Source: Chitinophaga niabensis
GTDB lineage: Bacteria > Bacteroidota > Bacteroidia > Chitinophagales > Chitinophagaceae
Length of the DNA: 64,000 bases
Direction: 5' to 3'
Assembly: GCF_900129465.1 (NCBI RefSeq)
Contig: NZ_FSRA01000001.1
Coordinates: 1,302,001 to 1,366,000 of the forward strand
The notes under the pieces were generated by a model. The model did not search any database, was not told the origin of the DNA, and saw only the letters and a list, made by a program, of their open reading frames with translations. Shown here piece after piece: positions 1-8,225 of the stretch. Positions within the stretch are counted from its first letter, which is position 1. Every line of letters starts with the position of its first letter. Position numbers and translations under genes: made by a program.

Positions 1-2
1 CC

Positions 3-821
3 GGAGGTACCTATAAAATATATGCACGGAACGGTGTTTGCCTGGATAGCCAGATGGTGACCCTTGTAACACCTGCACAGGTTGCAGGTACAGTAGCAGC
101 GCTGGATGAAATGTGCGACAACGGAAATGGTTCAGCACGCATCACCATCACCGGCGGCACAGCGCCTTACGATATCCTGTGGAGCGATGGCACTTCCAAT
201 ACCACGCTCACGGGTTTGTCCGCAGGTGATTACAGCGTAACAGTGAGTGATGTGAATGGTTGCGGCAGTACAACGGATTTCAGTATTGCCAATAACAGAA
301 CAGACCGCGTGCGTATCATTAATAACGATACAACGATCAATATCGGAGATGAGATCATCCTGAGAGCAGAAAATGCGCCGGATTATGTATGGGAACCGAT
401 AGACGGCGGGCTGAGCAGTTTAACCGGTGCTATTACCACTGCGAGGCCTGTGAGAGATACGCGGTATATTGTACGTACACTTACAGGTACTAACTGTGTT
501 ACTTCAGATACAGTGAACGTTACGCTCACTTATAACAGGTCTTTCCAGATGCCCACTGCATTTTCTCCCAACAGGGATGGTGTGAACGATCTGTTCCGTC
601 CTAAAAGCCAGGGGCTGGTGGTGTTTCATATGCTCATTTACAACAGGTGGGGGCAGTTGCTGCATCAGACCGCAGATCACCGGAAAGGATGGGATGGTAA
701 GTTCAATAATGTTATAGCGGATATTGGCACTTATATCTACGTGGTAGAATATGGTTTCTGGGATGATACAGGAAAAATAGTGATAGAAAAGAAACAGGGT
801 TCTTTCACCCTGATACGGTAA
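3..821 (+). CDS. Secreted adhesin C-terminus: SprB repeat plus gliding-motility C-terminal domain (5' end outside window)
   Basis: The reading frame is open from the first base of the window, so only the last 272 residues are visible. Residues near DNA positions 110-290 (CDNGNG...GGTAPYDILWSDG...LSAGDYSVTVSDVNGC) match the SprB-type repeat found in large Bacteroidota cell-surface proteins. The last ~90 residues (PTAFSPNRDGVNDLF...IYNRWGQLL...GWDGK...GTYIYVVEY) are the classic gliding-motility-associated C-terminal (CHU_C) domain. In this phylum that domain directs export through the type IX secretion system and attachment to the cell surface. The protein is therefore a secreted or surface adhesin-like polypeptide, possibly very long. 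Ligand and full length cannot be judged. It ends just before a strong bidirectional terminator. Confidence 0.9.
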   Translation, partial: GGTYKIYARNGVCLDSQMVTLVTPAQVAGTVAALDEMCDNGNGSARITITGGTAPYDILWSDGTSNTTLTGLSAGDYSVTVSDVNGCGSTTDFSIANNRTDRVRIINNDTTINIGDEIILRAENAPDYVWEPIDGGLSSLTGAITTARPVRDTRYIVRTLTGTNCVTSDTVNVTLTYNRSFQMPTAFSPNRDGVNDLFRPKSQGLVVFHMLIYNRWGQLLHQTADHRKGWDGKFNNVIADIGTYIYVVEYGFWDDTGKIVIEKKQGSFTLIR

Positions 822-822
822 T

Positions 823-857
823 AAAAAAGGCCACTCACATGAGTGGCCCTTTCAGTT
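823..857. terminator. Bidirectional terminator between the adhesin gene and trxA
   Basis: A run of A, then the stem GGCCACTC...GAGTGGCC around an ACAT loop, then a pyrimidine-rich tail. It serves the + strand adhesin gene and the - strand trxA, which converge here. Confidence 0.8.
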
Positions 858-875
858 TTATGCTTCTCTAAAAGA

Positions 876-1193
876 TTAGAGGTTTGCCTGAATTTTCTTT
901 TCCAGTACAGATCTTGGAACAGCGCCCACCTGCTTGTCTACCACCTGGCCATTTTTGATGAACAGGATAGCAGGGATACTGGTGATGCCGTAGTTCATGG
1001 AGATCTGAGGGTTGTTGTCTACATTCACTTTACCTACGTTCACTTTACCATCGTAGTCTTTAGACAATTCTTCGATCACTGGTCCGATTGCGCGGCAAGG
1101 ACCACACCATTCTGCCCAAAAGTCTACCACGGTTAATTTATCCGAATTCAATACACTGGATTGAAAGTTCGCATCTGTGAATTCTAAAGCCAT
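876..1193 (-). CDS. trxA: Thioredoxin
   Basis: A 105-residue protein, the normal length for a stand-alone cytoplasmic thioredoxin. The active site WCGPC is at residues 29-33 after the usual VDFWAEWC strand, and the cis-proline loop is SIPAILFIKNGQ. It reduces protein disulfides and is itself reduced by thioredoxin reductase, which is not in this window. There is no signal peptide, so it acts in the cytoplasm. It lies 106 bp downstream of dnaE on the same strand. That gap is long enough for its own promoter, but I see no clean TAnnTTTG box in it. Confidence 0.96.
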   Translation of the reverse strand: MALEFTDANFQSSVLNSDKLTVVDFWAEWCGPCRAIGPVIEELSKDYDGKVNVGKVNVDNNPQISMNYGITSIPAILFIKNGQVVDKQVGAVPRSVLEKKIQANL

Positions 1194-1299
1194 TTTTATA
1201 GATTTAAAAGTTTATAATTTCTATGATTGGTTTCTGTGTTTCGCGCTGCAATATATGCAAAAACTAAACCGGTGTAAAAGTACTGCTTTTTTGACACGC

Positions 1300-4200
1300 C
1301 TACTTATTGATTGTGTCAATATAGATATCGATGTCCGGCTGTTTCATTAAAAACTGCGCCAGTTCGTCATTCATCTCAATATGCCGGTTAAAAGTATGCA
1401 GTTTTACGGTCAGATCTTCCTGCCGGTCTATCAGCTGCAGGTAAATCTCACATTTTCCGGGGTTTTTAGCCGCATTATCCACCAGGAAGTCGATTATCTC
1501 CGGTGTAATGTGCTGCGGCTGGGTAACCAGCCCTAATTTCCTCGTATGTGCCCTTTTTACCTCCTGGAGCAGGTGCATGCCCTGGATCTTGAATTCGTAC
1601 TCGTTTTCGTTAAAACGCTTGGATTTGAAGGCGCCATTCACATATAAACAGAGCCCTGCCTTGAAATGGGTAGTGAATTTCAGGTAATCCTCGCTCCAGA
1701 GGGCAAATTCGAACTTCCCGGTCATATCCTCCAGCGCCATGATCCCGAACTGTTTATTGTTCCGGGAGATCCTTTCCACTGCGCTGGTCACAAAAACAGC
1801 CATACGGAAGGAGCGTTCCCGGCCTTTATTGTTGTCTGAAGCCACGGAAATGAGGTTCTGGTAGTCCAGCACTTCCTGGATGGTGTTCATATTGTAATAC
1901 TTCATCTCAAACTTATAATCGTCCAGCGGATGCCCGGAGATATAGATCCCTGTTACATCCCGTTCGTTATTAAGTTTGATGGTGAGTGGCCACTGATCGC
2001 AGTTGGGGATCTTGGGAGGCTGGATGTCCAGCATCATATCGTCTCCAAAGAGGCCGCCGGAGTTCTGGCTACCGGCCTGAACCTGCTGCCCGAACTTCAC
2101 GATCTTATCCAGCCCGGTGGTATTGTCGCCATCTGCTTTGTAGAAATATTGTGCCCGGTGCAGTTCCGGAAAGCAGTCGAAAGCGCCGGACATGGCCAGG
2201 GCTTCCATGGATTTCTTGTTCACGGCACGCTGGTTCACCCGTTTCACCATATCGAAAATAGTGGCGTATGGCCCGTCTTTTTCCCGCTCTTCAATAATAC
2301 TTTCAATAGCTGCTTCACCCACACCTTTCAGGCCGGCCAGTCCAAAACGTACCTGGCCTTTTTTATTTACGGCAAACCCTTTATAAGATTCGTTCACATC
2401 AGGTGGTAATACATCCAGGCCCATGCGTTTACATTCTTCCATGAAGAAGGTGATCTTTTCCAGGTTACTGGCGTTGTTCAGCACAGCGGCCATGTATTCA
2501 GCAGGGTAGTGGGCTTTCAGGTAAGCCGTCTGGTAAGCCACAAAGGCGTAACAGGTGGAGTGGGATTTGTTGAAAGCGTAGGAGGCGAATGCTTCCCAGT
2601 CTGTCCAAACCTTATCACACATTTTCAGATCATGGCCATTCTCTTTACAGCCGGCCATGAACTGTGCTTTCATTTTATCCAGTACAGCTTTTTGTTTCTT
2701 ACCCATGGCCTTCCGCAGTACGTCCGCATCTCCTTTGGAGAAGTTGGCCATCTTCTGGCTGAGCAGCATCACCTGCTCCTGGTATACGTTGATCCCGTAG
2801 GTTTCCGCGAGGTATTCCTCCATGATGGGTACATCGTAGATCACCGGCTCCAATCCGTGCTTACGGCGGATAAAGGTGGGGATGTACTCCAATGGGCCGG
2901 GGCGGTACAGGGCGTTCATGGCAATAAGGTCAGCAAATTTATCCGGCTTCAGCTCACGGAGGTACTTCTGCATCCCCGGGCTTTCAAACTGGAACGTACC
3001 GTTGGTTTCTGCTTTCTGGTATAATTCGTATGTAAGTGCATCATCCAGCGGAATATCATCTATCACGATGTCTATGCCATGGTTCTTTTTAATCAGCTGA
3101 AGGGCATTCTTAATAATGGTGAGGGTCTTCAGACCCAAAAAGTCCATCTTAATAACACCCGCGCTCTCAATGATATTTCCTTCAAACTGGGTCACCAGCA
3201 GGTCGGAATCTTTTGCTACAGCAACGGGGATCAGTTCAGAGAGGTCCTGCGGCGCAATGATGATACCTGCTGCGTGGATGCCGGTGTTCCGCACGGAACC
3301 TTCCAGTACGCAGGCTTCCCGGAGTACCTCTGCCTGAAGGTCGTTCCCTTTGATCAGTTCCCGGAGTTTCTTTACATTCTCAATATCCTCACCGGCCAGT
3401 CCCTCTTTCTCCTGGAGGCTCTTTTCACCTTCCAGCGGCGCATTAAAAATGCGGGAGAGCTGAATACCGGGTTTATCCGGTACCATTTTGGCCAGCATGT
3501 TGGATTCCATGAGCGGCAGGTCCATTACACGGGCAACGTCCTTGATACTCATTTTAGCGGCCATGGTACCATAGGTGATGATCTGTGCTACCTGTTGCTT
3601 GCCGTATTTCTGAACAACGTAATCAATTACTTTCTGACGGCCTTCATCATCAAAGTCCGTATCAATATCGGGCATGCTCTTACGTTCCGGGTTAAGGAAA
3701 CGCTCAAACAGCAGATCGTATTTAATAGGGTCAATATTGGTTATACCAATGCAGTAAGCTACGGCAGATCCTGCTGCAGAACCACGGCCCGGGCCGATGA
3801 ATACACCGAGATCACGACCGGCTTTAATAAAGTCCGATACAATGAGGAAGTACCCGGCAAACCCCATCTTCTCAATAACATCCAGCTCAAAGTTGATACG
3901 TTCTTCTATCTCCGCCGTCATCTCTGCATAACGCTGATGCGCACCTTCCATGGTAATATGGCGGAGGTATTGATCCTGCGTGAAAAAATTGGCAGGGATG
4001 GGGAAGTTGGGCAGGAGGATATCCCGCTTGAGGTCCAGCAGCTCTATCTTATCAACGATCTCGTTTGTATTGTCTATCGCCTGCGGAAGATCAGCGAACA
4101 GTTTCGTCATTTCATCCGTGGTCTTGAAAAAGAACTCATCGTTATAAAATGCGAAACGTTTATTCTTCGTCATCACATCGTCGTCAGAAAAGTCTTTCAT

Positions 4201-4938
4201 GGTAGGTGTACTTTTCTTTTCGCCGGTGTTGATACAAAGCAGGATGTCGTGTGCGTTGGCGTCTTTCTTTTCTACATAGTGAGAGTCGTTGGAGGCAATG
4301 ATCTTCACATTGTATTTATGTGCAAACCTTACCAGCACTTCATTCACGGTGATCTGTTCAGGTATGCCGTGGCGTTGCAGTTCTACGTAGAAGTCTTCTC
4401 CAAAGATATCCAGCCACCATTTGAACTCTTTTTCTCCGGCTTCTTCTCCATGACGCAGAATGGTCCTTGGAACGGAAGCACCCAGGCAGCAGGTGGTAGC
4501 GATCAGCCCCTCATGATGTTGAAGGATCAGTTCTTTATCGATACGCGGATATTTACCATACAGCCCTTCTGTGAATCCGAGAGAACAAAGTTTGATGAGA
4601 TTGCGGTAACCTACATCATCCTTTGCGAGCATCACCTGGTGGTAACGTGCATCTTTTTCTTCCCTTGTAAACTGGCGCTTGTGGCGGTTCTCCACCACAT
4701 AAAATTCGCAGCCCACAATAGGCTTCACTTTCAGACGTTTATCCTTTGGATCTTCCGGATTTAACTTGTTATTGTATGCTTCTGCAACAAATTGAAATGC
4801 ACCGAACATGTTGCCATGGTCAGTGATGGCAAGAGCGGGCATGTTATCCGCCATTGATTTCTTGTAGAGCGACTTAATATCGGCAGCTCCGTCCAGCAGT
4901 GAGAACTGCGTATGCACGTGCAGGTGAGAAAATTTCAT
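1300..4938 (-). CDS. dnaE: DNA polymerase III subunit alpha
   Basis: A 1212-residue replicative polymerase. The N-terminal PHP domain starts with HLHVH at residues 5-9 and continues with AITDHGNMFG. The polymerase acidic triad is visible as PDIDTDFDD near residue 420 and KMDFLGLKTL near residue 600. Further on come the helix-hairpin-helix region and an OB-fold (RMAVFVTSAVERIS...GIMALEDMTGKFEF). The length and order fit DnaE1 rather than PolC, because there is no inserted exonuclease domain. It synthesises DNA as the catalytic subunit of the replisome. It is divergent from the NlpC/P60 lipoprotein gene, with 80 bp between the two starts, so their promoters must lie close together or overlap. 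Confidence 0.97.
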   Translation of the reverse strand: MKFSHLHVHTQFSLLDGAADIKSLYKKSMADNMPALAITDHGNMFGAFQFVAEAYNNKLNPEDPKDKRLKVKPIVGCEFYVVENRHKRQFTREEKDARYHQVMLAKDDVGYRNLIKLCSLGFTEGLYGKYPRIDKELILQHHEGLIATTCCLGASVPRTILRHGEEAGEKEFKWWLDIFGEDFYVELQRHGIPEQITVNEVLVRFAHKYNVKIIASNDSHYVEKKDANAHDILLCINTGEKKSTPTMKDFSDDDVMTKNKRFAFYNDEFFFKTTDEMTKLFADLPQAIDNTNEIVDKIELLDLKRDILLPNFPIPANFFTQDQYLRHITMEGAHQRYAEMTAEIEERINFELDVIEKMGFAGYFLIVSDFIKAGRDLGVFIGPGRGSAAGSAVAYCIGITNIDPIKYDLLFERFLNPERKSMPDIDTDFDDEGRQKVIDYVVQKYGKQQVAQIITYGTMAAKMSIKDVARVMDLPLMESNMLAKMVPDKPGIQLSRIFNAPLEGEKSLQEKEGLAGEDIENVKKLRELIKGNDLQAEVLREACVLEGSVRNTGIHAAGIIIAPQDLSELIPVAVAKDSDLLVTQFEGNIIESAGVIKMDFLGLKTLTIIKNALQLIKKNHGIDIVIDDIPLDDALTYELYQKAETNGTFQFESPGMQKYLRELKPDKFADLIAMNALYRPGPLEYIPTFIRRKHGLEPVIYDVPIMEEYLAETYGINVYQEQVMLLSQKMANFSKGDADVLRKAMGKKQKAVLDKMKAQFMAGCKENGHDLKMCDKVWTDWEAFASYAFNKSHSTCYAFVAYQTAYLKAHYPAEYMAAVLNNASNLEKITFFMEECKRMGLDVLPPDVNESYKGFAVNKKGQVRFGLAGLKGVGEAAIESIIEEREKDGPYATIFDMVKRVNQRAVNKKSMEALAMSGAFDCFPELHRAQYFYKADGDNTTGLDKIVKFGQQVQAGSQNSGGLFGDDMMLDIQPPKIPNCDQWPLTIKLNNERDVTGIYISGHPLDDYKFEMKYYNMNTIQEVLDYQNLISVASDNNKGRERSFRMAVFVTSAVERISRNNKQFGIMALEDMTGKFEFALWSEDYLKFTTHFKAGLCLYVNGAFKSKRFNENEYEFKIQGMHLLQEVKRAHTRKLGLVTQPQHITPEIIDFLVDNAAKNPGKCEIYLQLIDRQEDLTVKLHTFNRHIEMNDELAQFLMKQPDIDIYIDTINK

Positions 4939-5018
4939 TTTTTCAGATTGTATGGAAGCAGACTAAACGGCAAAAATCGACATTTTTTTTATATTGCAGA
5001 CTTTTAAAACTGGTGTTC

Positions 5019-5693
5019 ATGATTAGAAGAACGGGGAAAATGTATCTGATATTGCCAATATGCGCACTCCTGCTGGGAAGTTGCGCACTGCTGAAGCCTC
5101 GGCAGGAAACGGCAAAAGAAACAACGGCAAAACCTGCAAATGAAAAATTGGTCTTTATTGACGGCATTGCCACTTCCCGTGAAGGTAAAACTTCTGAACA
5201 CCGTACAAAAAACCGCAATACGCCCATTTCCTCCGTACCTACCGGTGTAAACAGTATTGAAGAAGCCCGGCCCTGGCAATTTAAATATGCCCAGCTGCTG
5301 GACCTGCCGGTGGAAAATGTGGTGAATGAAAAACTTTTCGGTTTCATTGAAGAATGGTGGGGCACTCCTTACCAGATGGGAGGAAGTTCCAAAAGCGGCA
5401 TCGACTGCTCCAATTTTGTAAACACACTCATGGCTGCCGTTTTCCAGATCAACCTGATGGGCAATTCCGTGCAGCTCTATAGCCAGGTGAAAAAACTCCA
5501 TAAACGCGGTGAGCTCCAATTAGGCGACCTGGTATTCTTTGCCATTAACCGCAAAAAGCGTATTTCCCATGTGGGTATCTACCTGGAGAACGACCGCTTT
5601 GTACATGCCTCTTCCAGCGCGGGAGTTATGATCAGCGATCTGCGGGAATCTTACTGGGTAAGGTACTATGCCGGTGCCGGCAGGATCAATTAA
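5019..5693 (+). CDS. NlpC/P60-family lipoprotein (probable peptidoglycan endopeptidase)
   Basis: A 224-residue protein. I chose the ATG at 5019 because it gives a proper lipoprotein signal: RRTGK, a hydrophobic stretch, then LGSC with the lipidated cysteine at residue 22. An in-frame ATG at 5040 would lose the positive charges. The C-terminal half is an NlpC/P60 domain with catalytic Cys130 (GIDCSNF), His184 (ISHVGIYL) and a third polar residue at His196 (FVHASSS). Family members cut D-gamma-glutamyl-diaminopimelate bonds in peptidoglycan, so a role in wall turnover in the outer membrane or periplasm is likely. A 25-bp imperfect tandem repeat spans its stop codon. Confidence 0.88.
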   Translation: MIRRTGKMYLILPICALLLGSCALLKPRQETAKETTAKPANEKLVFIDGIATSREGKTSEHRTKNRNTPISSVPTGVNSIEEARPWQFKYAQLLDLPVENVVNEKLFGFIEEWWGTPYQMGGSSKSGIDCSNFVNTLMAAVFQINLMGNSVQLYSQVKKLHKRGELQLGDLVFFAINRKKRISHVGIYLENDRFVHASSSAGVMISDLRESYWVRYYAGAGRIN

Positions 5694-5744
5694 GGGAGCA
5701 TGTGGCAGGATCAATTAACGAGCACGCCGCAGATCAATTAACGC
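5679..5744 (+). repeat. Imperfect tandem repeat, 25-bp unit, spanning the end of the NlpC/P60 gene
   Basis: Three consecutive units share GGCAGGATCAATTAA followed by (G/C)GAGCA. Unit 1 covers 5679-5703 and contains the stop codon, unit 2 covers 5704-5728, and a shortened third unit covers 5729-5744. Each copy carries the TAA, so the duplication adds stops rather than residues. Confidence 0.85.
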
Positions 5745-5783
5745 TTGTTTTTCATATTATCATTAAATGCAGGTTGACTTTTG

Positions 5784-5791
5784 TATTTTTG
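5784..5791 (+). promoter_or_regulatory. -7 promoter box (TATTTTTG) of the glycan locus
   Basis: Exact match to the Bacteroidota TAnnTTTG box, 26 nt before the ATG of the first methyltransferase gene. I see no well-placed -33 TTTG. Confidence 0.5.
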
Positions 5792-5817
5792 CCCCATTTT
5801 AAAGCAATCTGATATTT

Positions 5818-6702
5818 ATGGGTTTTGATATTGCTGCAGTTAATTTCCTGTTCTTTGCCAAAAAGAAGAACGTCAACTTTACGAAAACACTCATGCTGGG
5901 GCGCCATAATTACTACCTGGATGCCCCGGATCTGCAGAAATGCCTGGAAAAGAATGGCCGGCCCGCCGGCGAAGCTGCGGCTATACTCAAAGAAGACCCT
6001 GCGTATGTGGAACCTTTCCTCCGCTCCCTGGGTGCTGCAACCGTGCATAGCATGGATGCCTCCACTTACGAAAACGCCACCATTGTACACGATCTGAATA
6101 AACCTATACCGGCAGAGCTGGAACAGCAGTATGACCTGGTGATAGATGCCGGTACCCTGGAACATGTGTTCAACTTTCCGGAGGCCATCGGTAATGCCAT
6201 GAAAATGGTAAAGCCGGGCGGCCACTTCCTTAGCATCACCATTACCAATAACTTTTTCGGGCATGGGTTTTACCAGTTCAGTCCCGAATTGTTCTATCGT
6301 GTGTTGTCTCCTGAGAACGGCTATGTGATGGAACAGATGTTTTTCACTACCACCCGGCCCTTTGCGCCCTGGTATGAAGTACCTGATCCCAAAGTAGTGA
6401 AGAGCAGGGTGCTGCTGCAAAATGCACGGGAATCCTACCTGCTGGTGCTGGCAAAGAAAACGGCGCATCAGCCTTTATTCACCACTACTCCGCAGCAGAG
6501 CGATTATGAATTTGCCTGGCAGCAGGAGGGTACGCAGGAAGCTAAAAGCAAAAGTGCCATTCAATCCCTCGCGGCTATGCTGCCCGAAACATTGAAGAGC
6601 AGGATCCGGCACTGGCGCACGGGTATCAGGAACAAAAGGCTGCAGGTGATCACCAAAGATTACGGCAACGGGCTAAAAGATTTTTTCAGGAAAGTAAAAT
6701 AA
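5818..6702 (+). CDS. SAM-dependent methyltransferase-like protein, glycan locus
   Basis: 294 residues, soluble. The core YDLVIDAGTLEHVFNFPEAIGNAMKMVKPGG corresponds to the second half of a class I methyltransferase fold (acidic strand, LEH motif, KPGG). The usual glycine-rich SAM loop near the N-terminus is not obvious; the corresponding position reads TLMLGRHNYYLD. That makes the catalytic assignment less certain than for its neighbour. The basic C-terminal tail (KSRIRHWRTGIRNKRL) could touch the membrane. It is the first gene of a same-strand run (5818-8225) with a second methyltransferase and a GT6 transferase, so a role in decorating a surface glycan is inferred. The acceptor is unknown. 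Confidence 0.7.
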   Translation: MGFDIAAVNFLFFAKKKNVNFTKTLMLGRHNYYLDAPDLQKCLEKNGRPAGEAAAILKEDPAYVEPFLRSLGAATVHSMDASTYENATIVHDLNKPIPAELEQQYDLVIDAGTLEHVFNFPEAIGNAMKMVKPGGHFLSITITNNFFGHGFYQFSPELFYRVLSPENGYVMEQMFFTTTRPFAPWYEVPDPKVVKSRVLLQNARESYLLVLAKKTAHQPLFTTTPQQSDYEFAWQQEGTQEAKSKSAIQSLAAMLPETLKSRIRHWRTGIRNKRLQVITKDYGNGLKDFFRKVK

Positions 6703-6708
6703 CCAAGC

Positions 6709-7443
6709 ATGGATCTGGTAGAGCAAAAATACTGGGACGACAGCTACAACAGCTTCACCTATTTTGTGGCAAATGATATCGTTACCCAATGGATGAATAA
6801 ACATGCCGCTTACCTGGAAAAAGGAGGCCAGTTATTTGAGCTGGGATGTTATCCCGGAAGATATATAGCACACCTGGGAAAGATGGGGTTTGTTGTGAAC
6901 GGGATGGACCTTGCGCCCAATATGGATGAAGGTTTCAGGGCCTGGCTGCAAAAGGAGGGCGTGCAAACCGGTATGCTGGAAAAAGGGGATGTGCTGGCCT
7001 ATGCAGCCAACACCACAGACAGGTATGATATGGTATGCTCTTTTGGATTCATAGAACACTTTCAGAATTTCCAGGAGATCATTGCACTGCACGATAAGCT
7101 GCTGAAGCCCGGTGGGAAGCTGATGATCACCACGCCTAATTTCCGTGGAGGGCTGCAGCAGTTCCTGCACCGGAACCTGGATAAAGGAAACCTGGACCGC
7201 CATTACCTGCCTTCCATGAAACCATATCTCTGGAAAGCGCAGCTGGAGCAATTGGGATATGATGTGCAATTTGCCGGATACTTTGGCCGCTTCGATTACT
7301 GGTACGATGTACAGGAGCGCAGCTCCCTGCAGAAGCTGGGCAATAAAGTGGTACATAAGCTCACGCCGCTGTTAAGGCAGTTGCCGGATGCTGCGTTTCA
7401 ATCTCCCTATTGCGGCATCCTGGCTCAAAAGCGTAAAGCATGA
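6709..7443 (+). CDS. Class I SAM-dependent methyltransferase, glycan locus
   Basis: 244 residues. Motif I is clear (QLFELGCYPGRYIAHLGKMG), followed by the acidic strand end VNGMDL, then YDMVCSFGFIEHFQN and LLKPGGKLMITTPNF. This is a standard Rossmann-fold methyltransferase. It begins 6 bp after the preceding gene and its stop overlaps the next start as ATGA, so the three genes are translated as a unit. The context of methyltransferase, methyltransferase and glycosyltransferase suggests O-methylation of a sugar or of a lipid-linked intermediate. That is an inference from the neighbours. Confidence 0.85.
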   Translation: MDLVEQKYWDDSYNSFTYFVANDIVTQWMNKHAAYLEKGGQLFELGCYPGRYIAHLGKMGFVVNGMDLAPNMDEGFRAWLQKEGVQTGMLEKGDVLAYAANTTDRYDMVCSFGFIEHFQNFQEIIALHDKLLKPGGKLMITTPNFRGGLQQFLHRNLDKGNLDRHYLPSMKPYLWKAQLEQLGYDVQFAGYFGRFDYWYDVQERSSLQKLGNKVVHKLTPLLRQLPDAAFQSPYCGILAQKRKA

Positions 7444-8225
7444 AGATAGCGTTACTGTTTATCTGTACCGGCAAGTACAGTATTTTCTGGAAGGATTTTT
7501 ATACAAGCGCGGAACAGTACTTTGTGCCGGGTGCAGAGAAAGCATATTTTGTATTTACGGATGATGCAGACCTGCCATTCAAAGATGCGCAGAACGTACA
7601 TGTACATCACCAACAAAAGCTGGGCTGGCCCTATGATACGTTGATGCGCTTCAGCATCTTTTCCCGCGTGGAAAAAGAACTGGCGGCTTTTGATTATATC
7701 TTTTTCTTCAATGCCAATACAGAATTCATCAAACCCATAACAGCAGCAGAAATATTACCAACCGATGCAGAAGATGGTTTAACCGTGGTATTACATCCCG
7801 GTTATTATAACAAACCGCTGAAAGCATTCCCTTATGAAAAAACACAGAAGAAGTCCACTGCCTATATGCCTTCCAACGAGCGCCACCAGTATTTCCAGGG
7901 ATGCCTGAATGGCGGTACGGGCAAGGCTTACCTGCAACTGATCAGGCAATTAACGGAGAACACGCAGAAAGACCTCGATAACGGCATCATTGCCATCTGG
8001 CATGATGAGTCACAGCTTAATAAATACGTGGCGAATAAACATCCTAAAGTACTAACACCCGGTTATGCATACCCTGAAGGTTGGGACCTGCCTTTTGAAA
8101 AGGCCATCCTGATGCGGGATAAAGGCCGGTTCGGCGGCAGCGATTTTATGCGCCAGACCACACCGGAAGCACCGCTGAATACATTTCAACTCATTATCCG
8201 CAAGATCAAACGTTTATTTTCTTAA
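7440..8225 (+). CDS. Glycosyltransferase family 6 (ABO/alpha-1,3-GalNAc/Gal transferase type)
   Basis: 261 residues, with no membrane anchor, as in bacterial GT6 enzymes. The recognisable landmarks are KLGWPYDTLMRF, the substrate loop YFQGCLNGGTG (151-161) and WHDESQLNKY (188-197). The last holds Glu190, the counterpart of the catalytic glutamate of mammalian alpha-1,3-galactosyltransferase. Where animal enzymes have a metal-binding DxD, this protein has N91-A-N93 (FFFNANTEF). The NxN form is known from metal-independent bacterial GT6 enzymes. Family members add GalNAc or Gal to a fucosylated (H-type) galactose. A fucosyltransferase of the right class lies 1.6 kb away. The start overlaps the upstream stop (ATGA), and the 3' end overlaps the convergent flippase gene by 12 bp. 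Confidence 0.92.
   Translation: MKIALLFICTGKYSIFWKDFYTSAEQYFVPGAEKAYFVFTDDADLPFKDAQNVHVHHQQKLGWPYDTLMRFSIFSRVEKELAAFDYIFFFNANTEFIKPITAAEILPTDAEDGLTVVLHPGYYNKPLKAFPYEKTQKKSTAYMPSNERHQYFQGCLNGGTGKAYLQLIRQLTENTQKDLDNGIIAIWHDESQLNKYVANKHPKVLTPGYAYPEGWDLPFEKAILMRDKGRFGGSDFMRQTTPEAPLNTFQLIIRKIKRLFS

Noticed and set aside
3079..4764. A 561-codon open frame on the + strand opposite dnaE
   Set aside because: It is antisense to conserved motifs of dnaE, has no domain character and no start region; it is a shadow of the real gene's codon pattern.
4899..5018. Longer start for the NlpC/P60 lipoprotein
   Set aside because: It would overlap the start of dnaE and bury the lipoprotein signal 40 residues inside the protein.
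5679..5744. CRISPR array
   Set aside because: The repeats are directly adjacent without spacers and only three in number.
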